Assembly (NCBI RefSeq): GCF_016925615.1
Contig: NZ_CP070499.1
Location: 1,302,001 to 1,366,000, forward strand
DNA length: 64,000 nucleotides
Direction: 5' to 3'
Origin: Natronosporangium hydrolyticum
GTDB lineage: Bacteria; Actinomycetota; Actinomycetes; Mycobacteriales; Micromonosporaceae
The stretch's first letter is position 1. Each line of letters starts with the position of its first letter. Shown one piece after another: positions 1 through 9,180 of this stretch. Position numbers and translations under genes: made by a program. The notes beneath the pieces are model-generated. The model was not told the DNA's origin, made no database searches, and worked only from the letters and a program-made list of their open reading frames with translations.

Positions 1-1
1 C

Positions 2-709
2 CGTCCGGACATCGAGGTAGAGCCGGCCGAGCACGGGCTGCGGGTCTACGCGCTGCGCCAGCTCACCGACGAGCTGCGCCACGTCCGGATCACCAATCTG
101 GTCTTCCCGAACGCCTTCGTCGTGCCCTTCGGCAACAGCAAGGTCTTCTGCCAGTGGCACGTCCCGATCGACGACCAGAATCACTACTGGTACATGATCT
201 TCTACGACTTCGCCGAGCCGACGGACAAGGAGAAACTCCTCGCGCAGCGGCGCAAGGAGGTCTCGCTTCCCGATTATCGGCCGCTGCGCAATCGGGACAA
301 CAACTGGGGCTTCGACCCGAGCGAGCAGCGGAACCTGACATACACCGGGATGGGCCTGGACATCAACGTCCACGACCAGTGGGCGGTGGAGAGCATGGGC
401 AGGATCCAGGACCGGACCGTCGAGCGGCTGGGCGTCTCCGACCGCGCGGTCACCGCCAACCGGCGGCTGCTGCTGCGCGCCATCGATGACTTCGTCGCCG
501 GGAAGCCAGTGCCGGGTCGGCCCGCCGACGAACCCGCGGCGACCGAGCTGACCGGTCCGCTGGCGATCGATACCGTGACCCCCACCGACGGGTGGGAGCA
601 GGCGTGGCGGCACCGGGAGGCGGATCGCCGCGCCGGCTCGCCGTGGGGGCCGGCGACGGCGCCACCGTCGAACCCGACCCCCGCTGCTGAGGTGGGCGTT
701 GATGCGTAG
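2..709 (+). CDS. Rieske-type aromatic ring-hydroxylating oxygenase, alpha subunit (C-terminal part)
   Basis: The reading frame is open from the window edge, so the N-terminal Rieske [2Fe-2S] domain lies outside. What remains is the catalytic, mononuclear-iron domain of a phthalate-dioxygenase-type oxygenase. The stretch DQWAVESMGRIQDRTVERLG is the family hallmark; its Asp residues sit near the third iron ligand. Such enzymes take electrons from a reductase and hydroxylate or N/O-dealkylate aromatic and quaternary-amine substrates. The last 50 residues are a Pro/Ala-rich tail. The stop codon overlaps the next gene by 8 bases, so the two are co-translated. Substrate unknown; no reductase gene is visible in the window. 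Confidence 0.8.
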   Translation, partial: RPDIEVEPAEHGLRVYALRQLTDELRHVRITNLVFPNAFVVPFGNSKVFCQWHVPIDDQNHYWYMIFYDFAEPTDKEKLLAQRRKEVSLPDYRPLRNRDNNWGFDPSEQRNLTYTGMGLDINVHDQWAVESMGRIQDRTVERLGVSDRAVTANRRLLLRAIDDFVAGKPVPGRPADEPAATELTGPLAIDTVTPTDGWEQAWRHREADRRAGSPWGPATAPPSNPTPAAEVGVDA

Positions 710-2225
710 CATCGACGAGCGGCCCGTCGCCGATGGCGGTGGCGGCTGGTCGGCCCGGCCGATGCTCGCCGCCGACCGGGGCGGCTTCATCGACCGGCAT
801 GGGCTCTGGGGGCCCGCGCAGTACGCCGCCGCCGGCCAGCTGCGCCGGGTCGTCGATGAGCTGGGTCTTGAGCTGATCAGGTTCTCGTTCGCCGATCAGC
901 ACGGCGTGTTGCGGGGCAAGACCTTGACCCGGCAGGCGGCCGTGGCCGCGCTCCGGTCGGGGTTGACGGCGCCGTCGTCGCTGCTACTCAAGGACACCTC
1001 TGGCGCGTCGGTGTTCCCGGTGTTCAGCCCCGATCCCGGGCTCGGGGTGGCCGGTTTCACCGGCGCCGGAGACGTGGTGCTGGTGCCCGATCCGACTACC
1101 TTCCGGGTGCTGCCGGGCGCCGAGCGTACCGGCTGGGTACTCTGCGATCTCCGGTTTCCGGACGGTTCGGCGGTGCCGTTCTGCACCCGTAGCCTGCTCC
1201 GGGAGCAGCTCGGGAGGCTCGCCGCCGCCGGCTATGACCTGACCGTCGGGATCGAGCTTGAGTTTCACGTCTTCCAAGCCGAGCCGGGCGGATTGGCGCC
1301 GGACCAGACCGGCCGCCCCGGCGACCCGGGCCGCCCTCGGGCGGTCCGTCCGCTGAGCCGGGGAGGCCAGCTGCTGCACGAGGACGGGCTGGACCAGGCC
1401 GACCAGCTGATCCAGCTGCTGCATCGCGGGCTCAGCCGGGCCGACCTGCCGGTGCGGTCGCTGGAGCTGGAGTTCGGTCCGAGCCAGTTCGAGATCACGA
1501 TGCCGGCCGAGGGCGCGGCGGTCGCGGCCGACCAGGTGGTGCTGGCCCGGTCGGTGATCCGGCAACTGTGCCGCCGGCACGGGTTGCACGCCACCTTCAT
1601 GTCCCGCCCGGCCGGGGCCCAGAGCGCGTCCACCGGCTGGCACCTGCACCAGTCGCTGCAGGCACGGGACACCGGGGCGGCGGCGTTCGATCCGGTCGAG
1701 CCGGGGGCGGTGATGTCGCCAGTGGCCGGCCACTACCTGGCCGGGCTGTTGGCGCACGCCGACGCGGCGGCCGCCTTTACCACTCCGACAGTCAACGGAT
1801 ACAAGCGTTATCTCCCGCTCTCGCTCGCTCCAGACCGGGTCGTGTGGGGAGTGGACAACAAGGGTGCCATGGTGCGCCTGGCCGGGGCGGGGTCCGACAC
1901 CGGGATCCGTCTGGAGAACCGGTGCGGAGAGCCGGCGGCCAATCCATACCTGTACCTGGCGTCGCAGATCGTCAGCGGCCTGGATGGGCTGGCCCGCCAG
2001 TTGGAGCCACCGCCGCCAGTGGAGGACCCGTACGCCGCGCAGGCGCCGCAGTTGCCGGAGTCGCTGGCGGCGGCGCTGGCCGCGCTCGGCGCCGACTCGA
2101 CCTTCACCGAGGCGTTAGGCCAGCCGGTGGTCGCCTGGTACCTGGCGTTGAAGGGCCGGGAGTTCGCCCGCTACCTCGCCCACGTCTCCGACTGGGAGCA
2201 GCGTGAGTACTTCGAGCTGTTCTGA
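702..2225 (+). CDS. Glutamine-synthetase-like ligase (possible gamma-glutamyl-amine synthetase)
   Basis: A 507-residue protein of the glutamine synthetase fold. The N-terminal beta-grasp motif IRFSFADQHGVLRGK is followed by the metal-binding GIELEFHVF near residue 183, the HLHQS motif at His314/His316, and an NGYKRY/ENRCGEPAANPYLY C-terminal signature. Length and divergence fit GlnA-like ligases such as PuuA, GlnA3/GlnA4 or IpuC, which glutamylate amines, better than housekeeping GlnA. An extra Pro/Gly-rich insert follows the first metal motif. A TTG three bases upstream is an alternative start; ATG 702 is preferred. Neighbouring amine-oxidising and aldehyde dehydrogenase genes support a role in amine activation, which is inference. 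Confidence 0.8.
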   Translation: MRSIDERPVADGGGGWSARPMLAADRGGFIDRHGLWGPAQYAAAGQLRRVVDELGLELIRFSFADQHGVLRGKTLTRQAAVAALRSGLTAPSSLLLKDTSGASVFPVFSPDPGLGVAGFTGAGDVVLVPDPTTFRVLPGAERTGWVLCDLRFPDGSAVPFCTRSLLREQLGRLAAAGYDLTVGIELEFHVFQAEPGGLAPDQTGRPGDPGRPRAVRPLSRGGQLLHEDGLDQADQLIQLLHRGLSRADLPVRSLELEFGPSQFEITMPAEGAAVAADQVVLARSVIRQLCRRHGLHATFMSRPAGAQSASTGWHLHQSLQARDTGAAAFDPVEPGAVMSPVAGHYLAGLLAHADAAAAFTTPTVNGYKRYLPLSLAPDRVVWGVDNKGAMVRLAGAGSDTGIRLENRCGEPAANPYLYLASQIVSGLDGLARQLEPPPPVEDPYAAQAPQLPESLAAALAALGADSTFTEALGQPVVAWYLALKGREFARYLAHVSDWEQREYFELF

Positions 2226-2281
2226 GCGGTGCTGACCATGACCCGCGCAGGCGCAACGACAACAAAGAGGGAGAGGGAGCG

Positions 2282-3736
2282 ATGACGACAGCGCTCGCGC
2301 CATTGGCCGCAGTGGAGCCGTTCTTCGTCGACGGGGAGTGGATCTCGCCGGGGCAGCGCCGGCTGATCGAGGTGCGGGACCCGGCCAGCGGTGAGGTGAT
2401 CAGTCAGGTTGCCCAGGCGAGCGCCGACGACGTGGCCGCCGCGGTCGCCGCCGCCGGCCGGGCCTACGCCGACCGCCGCTGGAGTGGGTTGGCCCCGCAG
2501 GATCGCGGCCGAGTGCTGTATCGCCTCGCCGACTTGATCGAGGCGCAGCTGGAAGAGCTGGCGATCCTGGAGACCCGGGACAACGGCAAACCGATCGAGC
2601 GGTCGCGCGCCGACACGGCGTCGGCGGCCCGGACGTTCCGGCACTTCGCGGGGGCCCCAGCCCGGTTGACCGGCACTGTGGTGCCGATCGATGGCGGCGG
2701 CCACCACGTCTACACCTCACTGGAGCCGGTGGGGGTGGCCGCGCTGATCCTGCCGTGGAACTTCCCGATCATGACTGGCTGTTTCAAGCTGGCACCGGCG
2801 CTGGCCGCCGGCGTACCGGTAGTGGTCAAGCCGGCGGAGCAGACGCCGTTGACGATGCTCCGGGTAGCGGCGCTGGCCATTGAGGCGGGGGTACCACCGG
2901 GGGTGGTGAACGTGCTCACCGGCGATGGTGAGGTCGGCGCGGAGCTGGTCGGGCATCCCGGCGTGGCCAAGGTGTCGTTCACCGGGTCGACCGAGGTGGG
3001 CCGGCTGGTGATGGCCGGTGCCGCCCCGGGCACTAAACGACTCACGCTGGAGCTCGGGGGCAAGAGCCCGAACATCGTGTTCGCCGACGCCGATCTCGAT
3101 GCGGCGGTGGTGACCGCGATGCGGGCATCGTTCGGCCACTCCGGGCAGATGTGCACCGCCGGGAGCCGGCTGCTGGTGCAGCGGTCGATCCTGGATGAGA
3201 TGCAGCAGCGGCTCGTCGAGGCGACCCGCCGGGTGCCGGTGGGCAACGGGCTGGACGGCGGCGTGACCGTGGGGCCGCTGGTCTCCGAGGAGCAGCGCCG
3301 GCAGGTGCTGGCCTATATCGAGGCTGGGGTGGCCGAGGGGGCGACGGTGTCGGTCGGTGGCGGGGTGCCGGAGCGGCCCGGTTACTTCGTCGAGCCGACC
3401 TTGTTCACCGGGGTACGCAACGACATGCGAATCGCCCGGGAGGAGATCTTCGGCCCGGTCACCGGGGTGATCCCGTTCGAGGATGAGGCCGAGGCGGTGG
3501 CGATCGCCAACGACACCTCGTACGGCCTGGCCGCCGGAGTCTGGACCCGGGATCTCTCGCGCGCGCACCGGCTCGCCGCCGCCCTGCGGGTCGGCACGGT
3601 CTGGGTTAACACCTACAACATCTTTGACCCGGCGTTGCCCTTCGGCGGCGTCGGCGACTCCGGCCTTGGCCGGGATCTGGGCGATGACGCCCTGTACTCG
3701 TACTGCGAGCGCAAGGGCGTCGTCGTCGCGCTGTGA
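2282..3736 (+). CDS. NAD(P)-dependent aldehyde dehydrogenase
   Basis: A 484-residue cytosolic aldehyde dehydrogenase of normal family length. Visible features are the PWNFPI cofactor-binding motif, the FTGSTEVG loop, the general base Glu257 in LELGGKSPN, the catalytic nucleophile Cys291 in GQMCTAGSR, and the late EEIFGPV motif. A purine-rich GGGAGAGGGAGC ribosome binding site precedes ATG 2282. Placed between the ligase and an FAD amine oxidase, it probably oxidises the aldehyde released by oxidative deamination, like PuuC in putrescine catabolism. The exact aldehyde is unknown. Confidence 0.92.
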   Translation: MTTALAPLAAVEPFFVDGEWISPGQRRLIEVRDPASGEVISQVAQASADDVAAAVAAAGRAYADRRWSGLAPQDRGRVLYRLADLIEAQLEELAILETRDNGKPIERSRADTASAARTFRHFAGAPARLTGTVVPIDGGGHHVYTSLEPVGVAALILPWNFPIMTGCFKLAPALAAGVPVVVKPAEQTPLTMLRVAALAIEAGVPPGVVNVLTGDGEVGAELVGHPGVAKVSFTGSTEVGRLVMAGAAPGTKRLTLELGGKSPNIVFADADLDAAVVTAMRASFGHSGQMCTAGSRLLVQRSILDEMQQRLVEATRRVPVGNGLDGGVTVGPLVSEEQRRQVLAYIEAGVAEGATVSVGGGVPERPGYFVEPTLFTGVRNDMRIAREEIFGPVTGVIPFEDEAEAVAIANDTSYGLAAGVWTRDLSRAHRLAAALRVGTVWVNTYNIFDPALPFGGVGDSGLGRDLGDDALYSYCERKGVVVAL

Positions 3737-3775
3737 CCGGTGGCGCGCCAGGCGGCGTGCCCGCCCCGATGACCG

Positions 3776-6280
3776 ATGGGATCTGTTGTGGAGCAGACCG
3801 CACCCCCGGCTGGCCCGGACCTTCTCGCTGATCTGGTCGTGCCAGCCGGCCTGGACCCCGCCGCGGTTCGGGCAGCGACCCCAGGCGCGGGGGTGGCGCG
3901 TCACTTCAACGCGGCCGGCGCCGCGCTGCCCAGCAACGCCACCCTGGAGACGGTGATCGGCCACCTCCGGCTGGAAGCACGAGTGGGCGGCTACGAGGCG
4001 GCGGAGGCGGCCGCGTTGGCCAGCGGTGAGGTCTACCAGCGAGCAGCTGTGCTGCTCGGCGCGGACGCCGACGATATCGCGCTGGTCGAGAGCGCGACCG
4101 TGGCGTGGCACCGTGCGATCGGGGCGCTGCGGTTCCGCGCCGGGGACCGGATCCTCGCCACCGCCTCCAGCTACGTCAGCTCCGCGCTGCACCTGCTGGA
4201 GCTCCGGCGTACTCGTGGGATCACCGTCGAGGTCCTACCTACCGACCCGACCGGCGCAGTGGATCTCGATCGGTTCGCCGCGGCGCTGCGCCAGCCGGCG
4301 GCGTTGGTCACGGTGGCGCAGGTGCCTACCTCCTCCGGCCTGATCGAGCCGGTGGCGCAGGTGGGAGAGCTGGCGGCGGCGGCCGAGGTGCCGCTGCTGG
4401 TGGACGCCACCCAATCGGTCGGGCAGCTGCCAGTCGATGTGCGGGAGTTGGGCGCCAGCATCCTGGTCACCACCGGCCGCAAGTTTCTGCGCGGTCCGCG
4501 CGGTACCGGCCTGCTCTATCTGTCCGCCGGGATCCGCGAGGTCGCGCGACCGCTGACGCCGGATGTGCGCGGCGCCCGGTGGGTCGGTTCTGAGCACTTC
4601 GACCTGCTACCTGGCGCCCGACAGTACGAGACCTGGGAGACCTCGCACGCGCTGCGGCTCGGCCTCGGCGCCGCGCTCGGTGAGGCGTTGGCGCTCGGTG
4701 TCGAGCCGATCAGCGCCTACCTCTGCGGGCTGGCGCGGCGGTTGCGCGCCGGCCTGCGGGAGGTGCCCGGGGTACGGGTCGTGGACCCACCGGCGGCCGG
4801 CGGCGGGATCGTCACCTTCATCTGCCCCGACGAGGAGCCGGCGCAGACCGTCCGCCGGCTGCGAGACGCCGGATTCCACCTGGTTGCGGTGCCGGCCAGC
4901 CACGGTCAGTGGGATCTGGGCCGGCGCGGCCTGCCCGCGGTGGTGCGCGCTTCAGTTCATGTCTATAACCAGCCCGAGGAGGTGGACGCGTTGGTGGCGG
5001 AGCTGGCGAGCCCGCGCCCGGCGCCCGCGGCGCGGCCGGCCCCAGCCGGGGCGACGCCGGCTCCGGCGGCGCGTTCGGCCGCGCGGTCCGTTCGTGGCCG
5101 CGCGGCCCCGGCGGTGGTGGTGGTCGGGGCCGGGGTGCACGGCCGTAGCGCCGCCTGGCAGCTGGCCCGGCGTGGCGCCCGGGTGATCCAGCTGGAGCAG
5201 TTCTCCGCCGACCATGTCGAGGGCTCCTCCCACGGCCGGACCCGGATGATCCGCCGGGCGTACCCGAATCCGGTCTGGGATCCGTTGCTCGACCGGGCAT
5301 ACCGCGCCTGGGACGAGCTGTCGGCGGCGGCCGGCCACCGGTTGACGACCACCTTCGGCGGGCTCTACGCCCGGCCGGCCACCGCCGCGGGTGGACTGCG
5401 AGGGCCAGGCTGCGAGTTGGTCGACGCCGGGCGGGCCGCCCAGCTCTTTCCCGGACTGGCGCTGCCCGAGGACATGGTGGCGGTGTATGACCCGGCGGCC
5501 GGGGTCATCGACGCGGCCGCGTCGATGACGGCGTTGGCGGAGCTCTCGGCGGCGGCCGGGGTGGAGCGGCGCGATGGCTGCCAGGTGCTGAGCTGGACGC
5601 CGGAGGGGCAGCGGGTCCGGGTCGTGACCTCGCAGGAGGAGTTGCTCGCCGACCGGTTGGTGATCTGCGCCGGCCCCTGGACTGGGACGCTGATCCCGGA
5701 GTTCGCGGCGCGCTGCTCGGTGGTGCGGATCGTCAATATCCACGTCGGTGCGTCGGATCCGGTCCGGGTGGCTCCGCCCGCATTGGGGCCGTTCTCGGTC
5801 GACGTGCCCGGCGCCGGTCTGGTCTACGGGATTCCGGCGCACGGTCCGGACGCGGTAAAGGTCGGGTTGGACCACGGGCCGGTCGATGACCTGACCGGGC
5901 CGCCGGGGCCGGTGACGGAAGCGGAGCGGGCGGCGTTGCACGAGGTGGTGCGACGGTTCCTGCCCGGCGCCGACGGCCCAGTCGTCGGCGAGGTGGCGTG
6001 CCGTTACACGATGGCCCCGAAGAACCGGTTCGCGGTGGGCCCGTTGCCGGCGGCCCCGCGGGTGCTGGTGGCGGCGGCCTGTTCCGGGCACGGGTTCAAG
6101 TTCGGGCCGGCGATTGGTGCGGCGTTGGCCGATCTGGTCTTCGGCGAGGCGCGGCCGGACCTCGACTTCCTGGCGCCGGCCGCGATGGGGGTGACCGGCG
6201 AGCCCGAGGGGCGGGTCAGCCCCGGAAGACGGTCTGGGAACGACGCTCATACCAGCGGGCCAGCTGCTCGCCGGCGCTGA
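3776..6280 (+). CDS. Fusion: class V aminotransferase domain plus DAO-type FAD amine oxidase
   Basis: An 834-residue protein with two complete enzymes. Residues about 1-420 are a class V (cysteine-desulfurase-like) PLP fold; Lys236 in TTGRKFLRGPRGTG is the expected Schiff-base lysine. A Pro/Ala-rich linker (about 421-445) leads to a sarcosine-oxidase/DAO-type FAD domain: GAGVHG at 451-456, then GSSHGRTRMIRRAYP (the flavinylation/substrate-loop region of the MSOX family), and a C-terminal CSGHGFKFGPAIG motif. Family members oxidise secondary or primary amines to imines with release of H2O2. The frame is uninterrupted, so this looks like a genuine fusion. Start is uncertain (ATG 3776 or GTG 3788); no clear ribosome binding site. 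The last 65 bases overlap the convergent regulator gene. Confidence 0.85.
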   Translation: MGSVVEQTAPPAGPDLLADLVVPAGLDPAAVRAATPGAGVARHFNAAGAALPSNATLETVIGHLRLEARVGGYEAAEAAALASGEVYQRAAVLLGADADDIALVESATVAWHRAIGALRFRAGDRILATASSYVSSALHLLELRRTRGITVEVLPTDPTGAVDLDRFAAALRQPAALVTVAQVPTSSGLIEPVAQVGELAAAAEVPLLVDATQSVGQLPVDVRELGASILVTTGRKFLRGPRGTGLLYLSAGIREVARPLTPDVRGARWVGSEHFDLLPGARQYETWETSHALRLGLGAALGEALALGVEPISAYLCGLARRLRAGLREVPGVRVVDPPAAGGGIVTFICPDEEPAQTVRRLRDAGFHLVAVPASHGQWDLGRRGLPAVVRASVHVYNQPEEVDALVAELASPRPAPAARPAPAGATPAPAARSAARSVRGRAAPAVVVVGAGVHGRSAAWQLARRGARVIQLEQFSADHVEGSSHGRTRMIRRAYPNPVWDPLLDRAYRAWDELSAAAGHRLTTTFGGLYARPATAAGGLRGPGCELVDAGRAAQLFPGLALPEDMVAVYDPAAGVIDAAASMTALAELSAAAGVERRDGCQVLSWTPEGQRVRVVTSQEELLADRLVICAGPWTGTLIPEFAARCSVVRIVNIHVGASDPVRVAPPALGPFSVDVPGAGLVYGIPAHGPDAVKVGLDHGPVDDLTGPPGPVTEAERAALHEVVRRFLPGADGPVVGEVACRYTMAPKNRFAVGPLPAAPRVLVAAACSGHGFKFGPAIGAALADLVFGEARPDLDFLAPAAMGVTGEPEGRVSPGRRSGNDAHTSGPAARRR

Positions 6281-6977
6281 CCACGTGAGCCTGCATTTCG
6301 CGTCGCGCCCGCTCGCCGTCGTCCGCGGCGAGCGCCTCGATGATCCGCTCGTGTTCGTGGAAGTTGTCGTCGCGATGGCGCGGATTGTCGTCCAGCACCA
6401 GGGCCGAGACGTTCCGGGGGAACGCCTCGTTGATTTCTCGGATGACGCGGGCCAGCCAGTCGCTGCCGGCCGCCTGGTGGATCAGCGTGTGGAAGCGGTC
6501 GTTGGCGGCGTTGGTGGAGCTGGTCAGGCCGTCGCCGTGGGCCTGGCCACCGACGTCGGATCCGGGGTTCGCGCCCCGGGTCGCCGTGGCGATCGCGGCG
6601 TGTTCGGTGCGGCGCAGCAGGATGTTCGCCTCCCGCAGCTCATCGAGGACCTCGGCGGTGATCCGGTTGACCGCTCGCTCGCAGGCGAGCCCCTCCAACT
6701 CGGCGCGGACCTCGTAGGCCTCCCGGACTTCCCAGGGGGCGGGCACCCGGACCACGGCGCCGCGGTGGGGAACGACCTCGATCAGCCCGCCTGCCTGCAG
6801 CTGGCGTAGCGCCTCTCGGACCGGGGTGCGACTGACTCCGAGTAGCTTGGCCAGCTCGGCTTGGCGCAGCTGGGCGCCGATCGGGATCTCGCCGGACATG
6901 ATCCGGGTGCGGATCGCCGACGCAGTGGCGTCGACCAGGGCGCTGCCGCTGGTGTCCTCGGTCAAACTAGCTGGCAT
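6216..6977 (-). CDS. GntR-family (FCD-type) transcriptional regulator
   Basis: A 253-residue regulator. The winged helix (about residues 20-80) contains LAKLLGVSRTPVREALRQLQ and the wing VPHRGAVVRVP. The rest is an all-helical FCD ligand-binding domain with His-containing helices (NDRFHTLIHQAAG and a downstream FHEHERII) that usually coordinate a metal with the effector. It is transcribed away from the amine oxidase gene and converges on the fusion gene, so it sits in the middle of the catabolic island and probably represses it. The palindromes in the divergent 211-bp intergenic space are candidate operators. A Gly/Asp-rich insertion in the FCD domain (about 135-155) is unusual. Confidence 0.9.
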   Translation of the reverse strand: MPASLTEDTSGSALVDATASAIRTRIMSGEIPIGAQLRQAELAKLLGVSRTPVREALRQLQAGGLIEVVPHRGAVVRVPAPWEVREAYEVRAELEGLACERAVNRITAEVLDELREANILLRRTEHAAIATATRGANPGSDVGGQAHGDGLTSSTNAANDRFHTLIHQAAGSDWLARVIREINEAFPRNVSALVLDDNPRHRDDNFHEHERIIEALAADDGERARREMQAHVVSAGEQLARWYERRSQTVFRG

Positions 6978-7074
6978 CGCCCGGCGCCTCCGCTGGTTAG
7001 CTGATCCACAGTGGTTAGTTTGGCTATCACTCTAACAACTCGTCAAGAGCGCTGCGGGTCCAGGTCGATAATTT

Positions 7075-7124
7075 TTGGATCCCGCTTTTGGATACAAAAG
7101 AACTGTTGTAGTATCCGATACTAC
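7075..7124. promoter_or_regulatory. Candidate operator cluster in the divergent GntR/amine-oxidase promoter
   Basis: Two perfect inverted repeats stand in a locally AT-rich stretch. CTTTTG-GATA-CAAAAG occupies 7085-7100, and GTAGTATC-C-GATACTAC occupies 7108-7124. TTGGATCC at 7075 and TTGGATAC at 7088 look like repeated half-sites, and TTGGATCC recurs at 9207 ahead of the transporter operon. Dimeric FCD-type GntR regulators bind short palindromes of this size, and the regulator gene is adjacent. Assignment to that regulator is inference. Confidence 0.5.
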
Positions 7125-7188
7125 CGCGGTCGGGGATCTCACCAGCCCCAGCCCGGCTACCCCGCCCCCGGCGGCGACAGGAGGAACC

Positions 7189-9150
7189 GTGAGCGGATGT
7201 CACGTCACCGACCAGTCGCGAGCGGATCGAGCGCACCCACTCGATCCGCCCACCGCCGAGGAGATCACCCGAGCGGTGGCGGCGGCGCGGGCTGACGGGC
7301 GGCTGGGACCGCGTACCCGGTTCTGGGGAGCAACTGTCGATGAAGCCCACGCGCGGCAGGTTATGGCCGGCGCGGAGCCGGCCGGCCGGCTCCGGCTCGG
7401 CCTGGTGGCGATGGACCACGCCGCAGCGACCGCCTGGGAGATCGATGTCGAACTCGGTGGTGGATCCGCTCCGGGGGTCGATCGCTGCCTGGACTGGCGC
7501 CCGCTCGACCCCCGCCGGCCCGGGATCTCCTCCGAGGAAGCCCGGGCCGCGGCGCAGGCGTGCCGCGCCAGCCCTGAGTTCCGTAAGGCGCTGGCAGCCC
7601 GCGGCATTCACGACGTGTCGCTGGTCATGGTGGATGCCGAGTCGATGGGCGGGTTCGAGCCGGAGCGGTATCGGGGCCGGCGCCTCACCTGGGGGACGGT
7701 CTGGCATCGGGTGGACGAAGCGGACAACGGCTACGTCCGGCCGGTGCAGGGCGTGGTGCCGATCATCGACATGGCCACCATGGAGGTGCTAGAGGTCGAG
7801 GACCACGGGGTGGTGCCGCTCTCTGCGGAGGCGGGATCGCTGCGCGCCGGCGATTGGCTCACCCGGCCAGGGCTGCGGCCGCTCGACGTGGTGCAGCCGG
7901 ACGGGCCCAGCTTCACCGTCGACGGCTGGCAGGTCTCCTGGCAGGGCTGGCAGTTCCGGGTCGGCTTCACCCATCGGGAAGGGCTGGTCCTCTACGATCT
8001 GGAGTTCGCCGGCCGGTCGGTGGTCAAACGGGCTGCGTGCAACGAGATGTTCGTCCCCTACCTCGACTCCAACCCCACGCAATACCGCAAGAACTTCTTC
8101 GACTGGGGAGAGTACGGCGCCGGCCCGCTGACCAACTCGCTGGCGCTGGGCTGTGACTGTCTCGGTGTCATCTACTACTTCGACGCGGCGTACCTCGCAG
8201 GTGACGGTGAGCCGGTGACCATCCCCCAGGCGATCTGTATGCACGAGGAGGACCACAGCATCCTCTGGAAGCACAACGACCTGCGGCGCGGTGCCAGCGA
8301 GGTACGCCGCTCGCGTCGGCTGGTCATCTCCAACTTCCAGACGGTGGCCAACTACGACTACGGTTTCTACTGGTCGCTGTACCAGGACGGCCGGATCGAG
8401 CTGGAGATCAAGCTGACTGGGATGCTCTCCGCCTCCGGCATCGTGCCGGGTGAGCAGGTCCGCTACGGCCGCGTCGTGGGGGAGCGGGTCGCCACACCTA
8501 CCCACCAGCACTACTTCGGTCTCCGGCTGGACATGGCGGTGGACGGACCCCGCACCCGGCTGGTCGAGGAGCACGCCGAGGCCGAACCGGATCCAGCGCT
8601 CGACCCGTACGGTAACGCGGTCCGCAACGTGCGAACCCCGCTGCACCGGGAGTCGCTGGCGGCCCGCCGTACGGATCCGGCGACCGCGCGCCGGTGGCGA
8701 GTGGAGAGCGCCACCGCGACCAACCGGTACGGGGAGCCCACGGCCTACCGGGTGCTGCTGCCGGATACCACGCGTCCGTTCGGCCGGCCCGATTCGGTGA
8801 TGGCCCGGCGCGCTCCCTTCGTCCATCAGCACCTGTGGGCGACCCCATATCACCCACAGGAGCGGTTCGTGGGTGGGCAGTACCCGAACCATGCGGAGCC
8901 AGGGGAGGACGGCGTCCACCACTGGCAGCGTCGGGACCGCTCGCTCGACGGCGTCGAGCTGGTGCTCTGGCCGGTGCTGGGCACCCATCACTTCCCGCGG
9001 CCGGAGCAGTGGCCGGTGATGCCGGTCGACGCTATCCACCTGATCCTGGAACCGGACGGCTTCTTCGATCGCAACCCGGCGATGGACGTCCCTGACCCCG
9101 CCGCCGTCCGCGGTGGCGGGAGTACCTGCTGCGCTACCCCGCCTGGCTGA
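7189..9150 (+). CDS. Copper-containing (TPQ) primary-amine oxidase
   Basis: A 653-residue copper amine oxidase that deaminates primary amines to aldehydes with O2, giving NH3 and H2O2. By comparison with the Arthrobacter phenylethylamine enzyme (AGAO): Tyr389 in VANYDYGFYW is the precursor of the TPQ cofactor; His439 and His441 (THQHYF) plus a His at 600/601 (GTHHFPRPE) bind copper; Asp305 is the catalytic base; the GCDC...CMHEED cysteines form the conserved disulfide. The residue two before the base is Phe303, where AGAO has the gate Tyr296. GTG 7189 is chosen because AGGAGG precedes it; the frame extends upstream to 7075 without such a site. No signal peptide, so cytoplasmic. Confidence 0.92.
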   Translation: MSGCHVTDQSRADRAHPLDPPTAEEITRAVAAARADGRLGPRTRFWGATVDEAHARQVMAGAEPAGRLRLGLVAMDHAAATAWEIDVELGGGSAPGVDRCLDWRPLDPRRPGISSEEARAAAQACRASPEFRKALAARGIHDVSLVMVDAESMGGFEPERYRGRRLTWGTVWHRVDEADNGYVRPVQGVVPIIDMATMEVLEVEDHGVVPLSAEAGSLRAGDWLTRPGLRPLDVVQPDGPSFTVDGWQVSWQGWQFRVGFTHREGLVLYDLEFAGRSVVKRAACNEMFVPYLDSNPTQYRKNFFDWGEYGAGPLTNSLALGCDCLGVIYYFDAAYLAGDGEPVTIPQAICMHEEDHSILWKHNDLRRGASEVRRSRRLVISNFQTVANYDYGFYWSLYQDGRIELEIKLTGMLSASGIVPGEQVRYGRVVGERVATPTHQHYFGLRLDMAVDGPRTRLVEEHAEAEPDPALDPYGNAVRNVRTPLHRESLAARRTDPATARRWRVESATATNRYGEPTAYRVLLPDTTRPFGRPDSVMARRAPFVHQHLWATPYHPQERFVGGQYPNHAEPGEDGVHHWQRRDRSLDGVELVLWPVLGTHHFPRPEQWPVMPVDAIHLILEPDGFFDRNPAMDVPDPAAVRGGGSTCCATPPG

Positions 9151-9180
9151 CACCAGACGTTCACATTCGCGATACCGCCA

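Noticed and set aside
2717-4192. 491-codon minus-strand frame over the aldehyde dehydrogenase
   Set aside because: Overlaps two strong plus-strand enzymes and has no recognisable motif or ribosome binding site.
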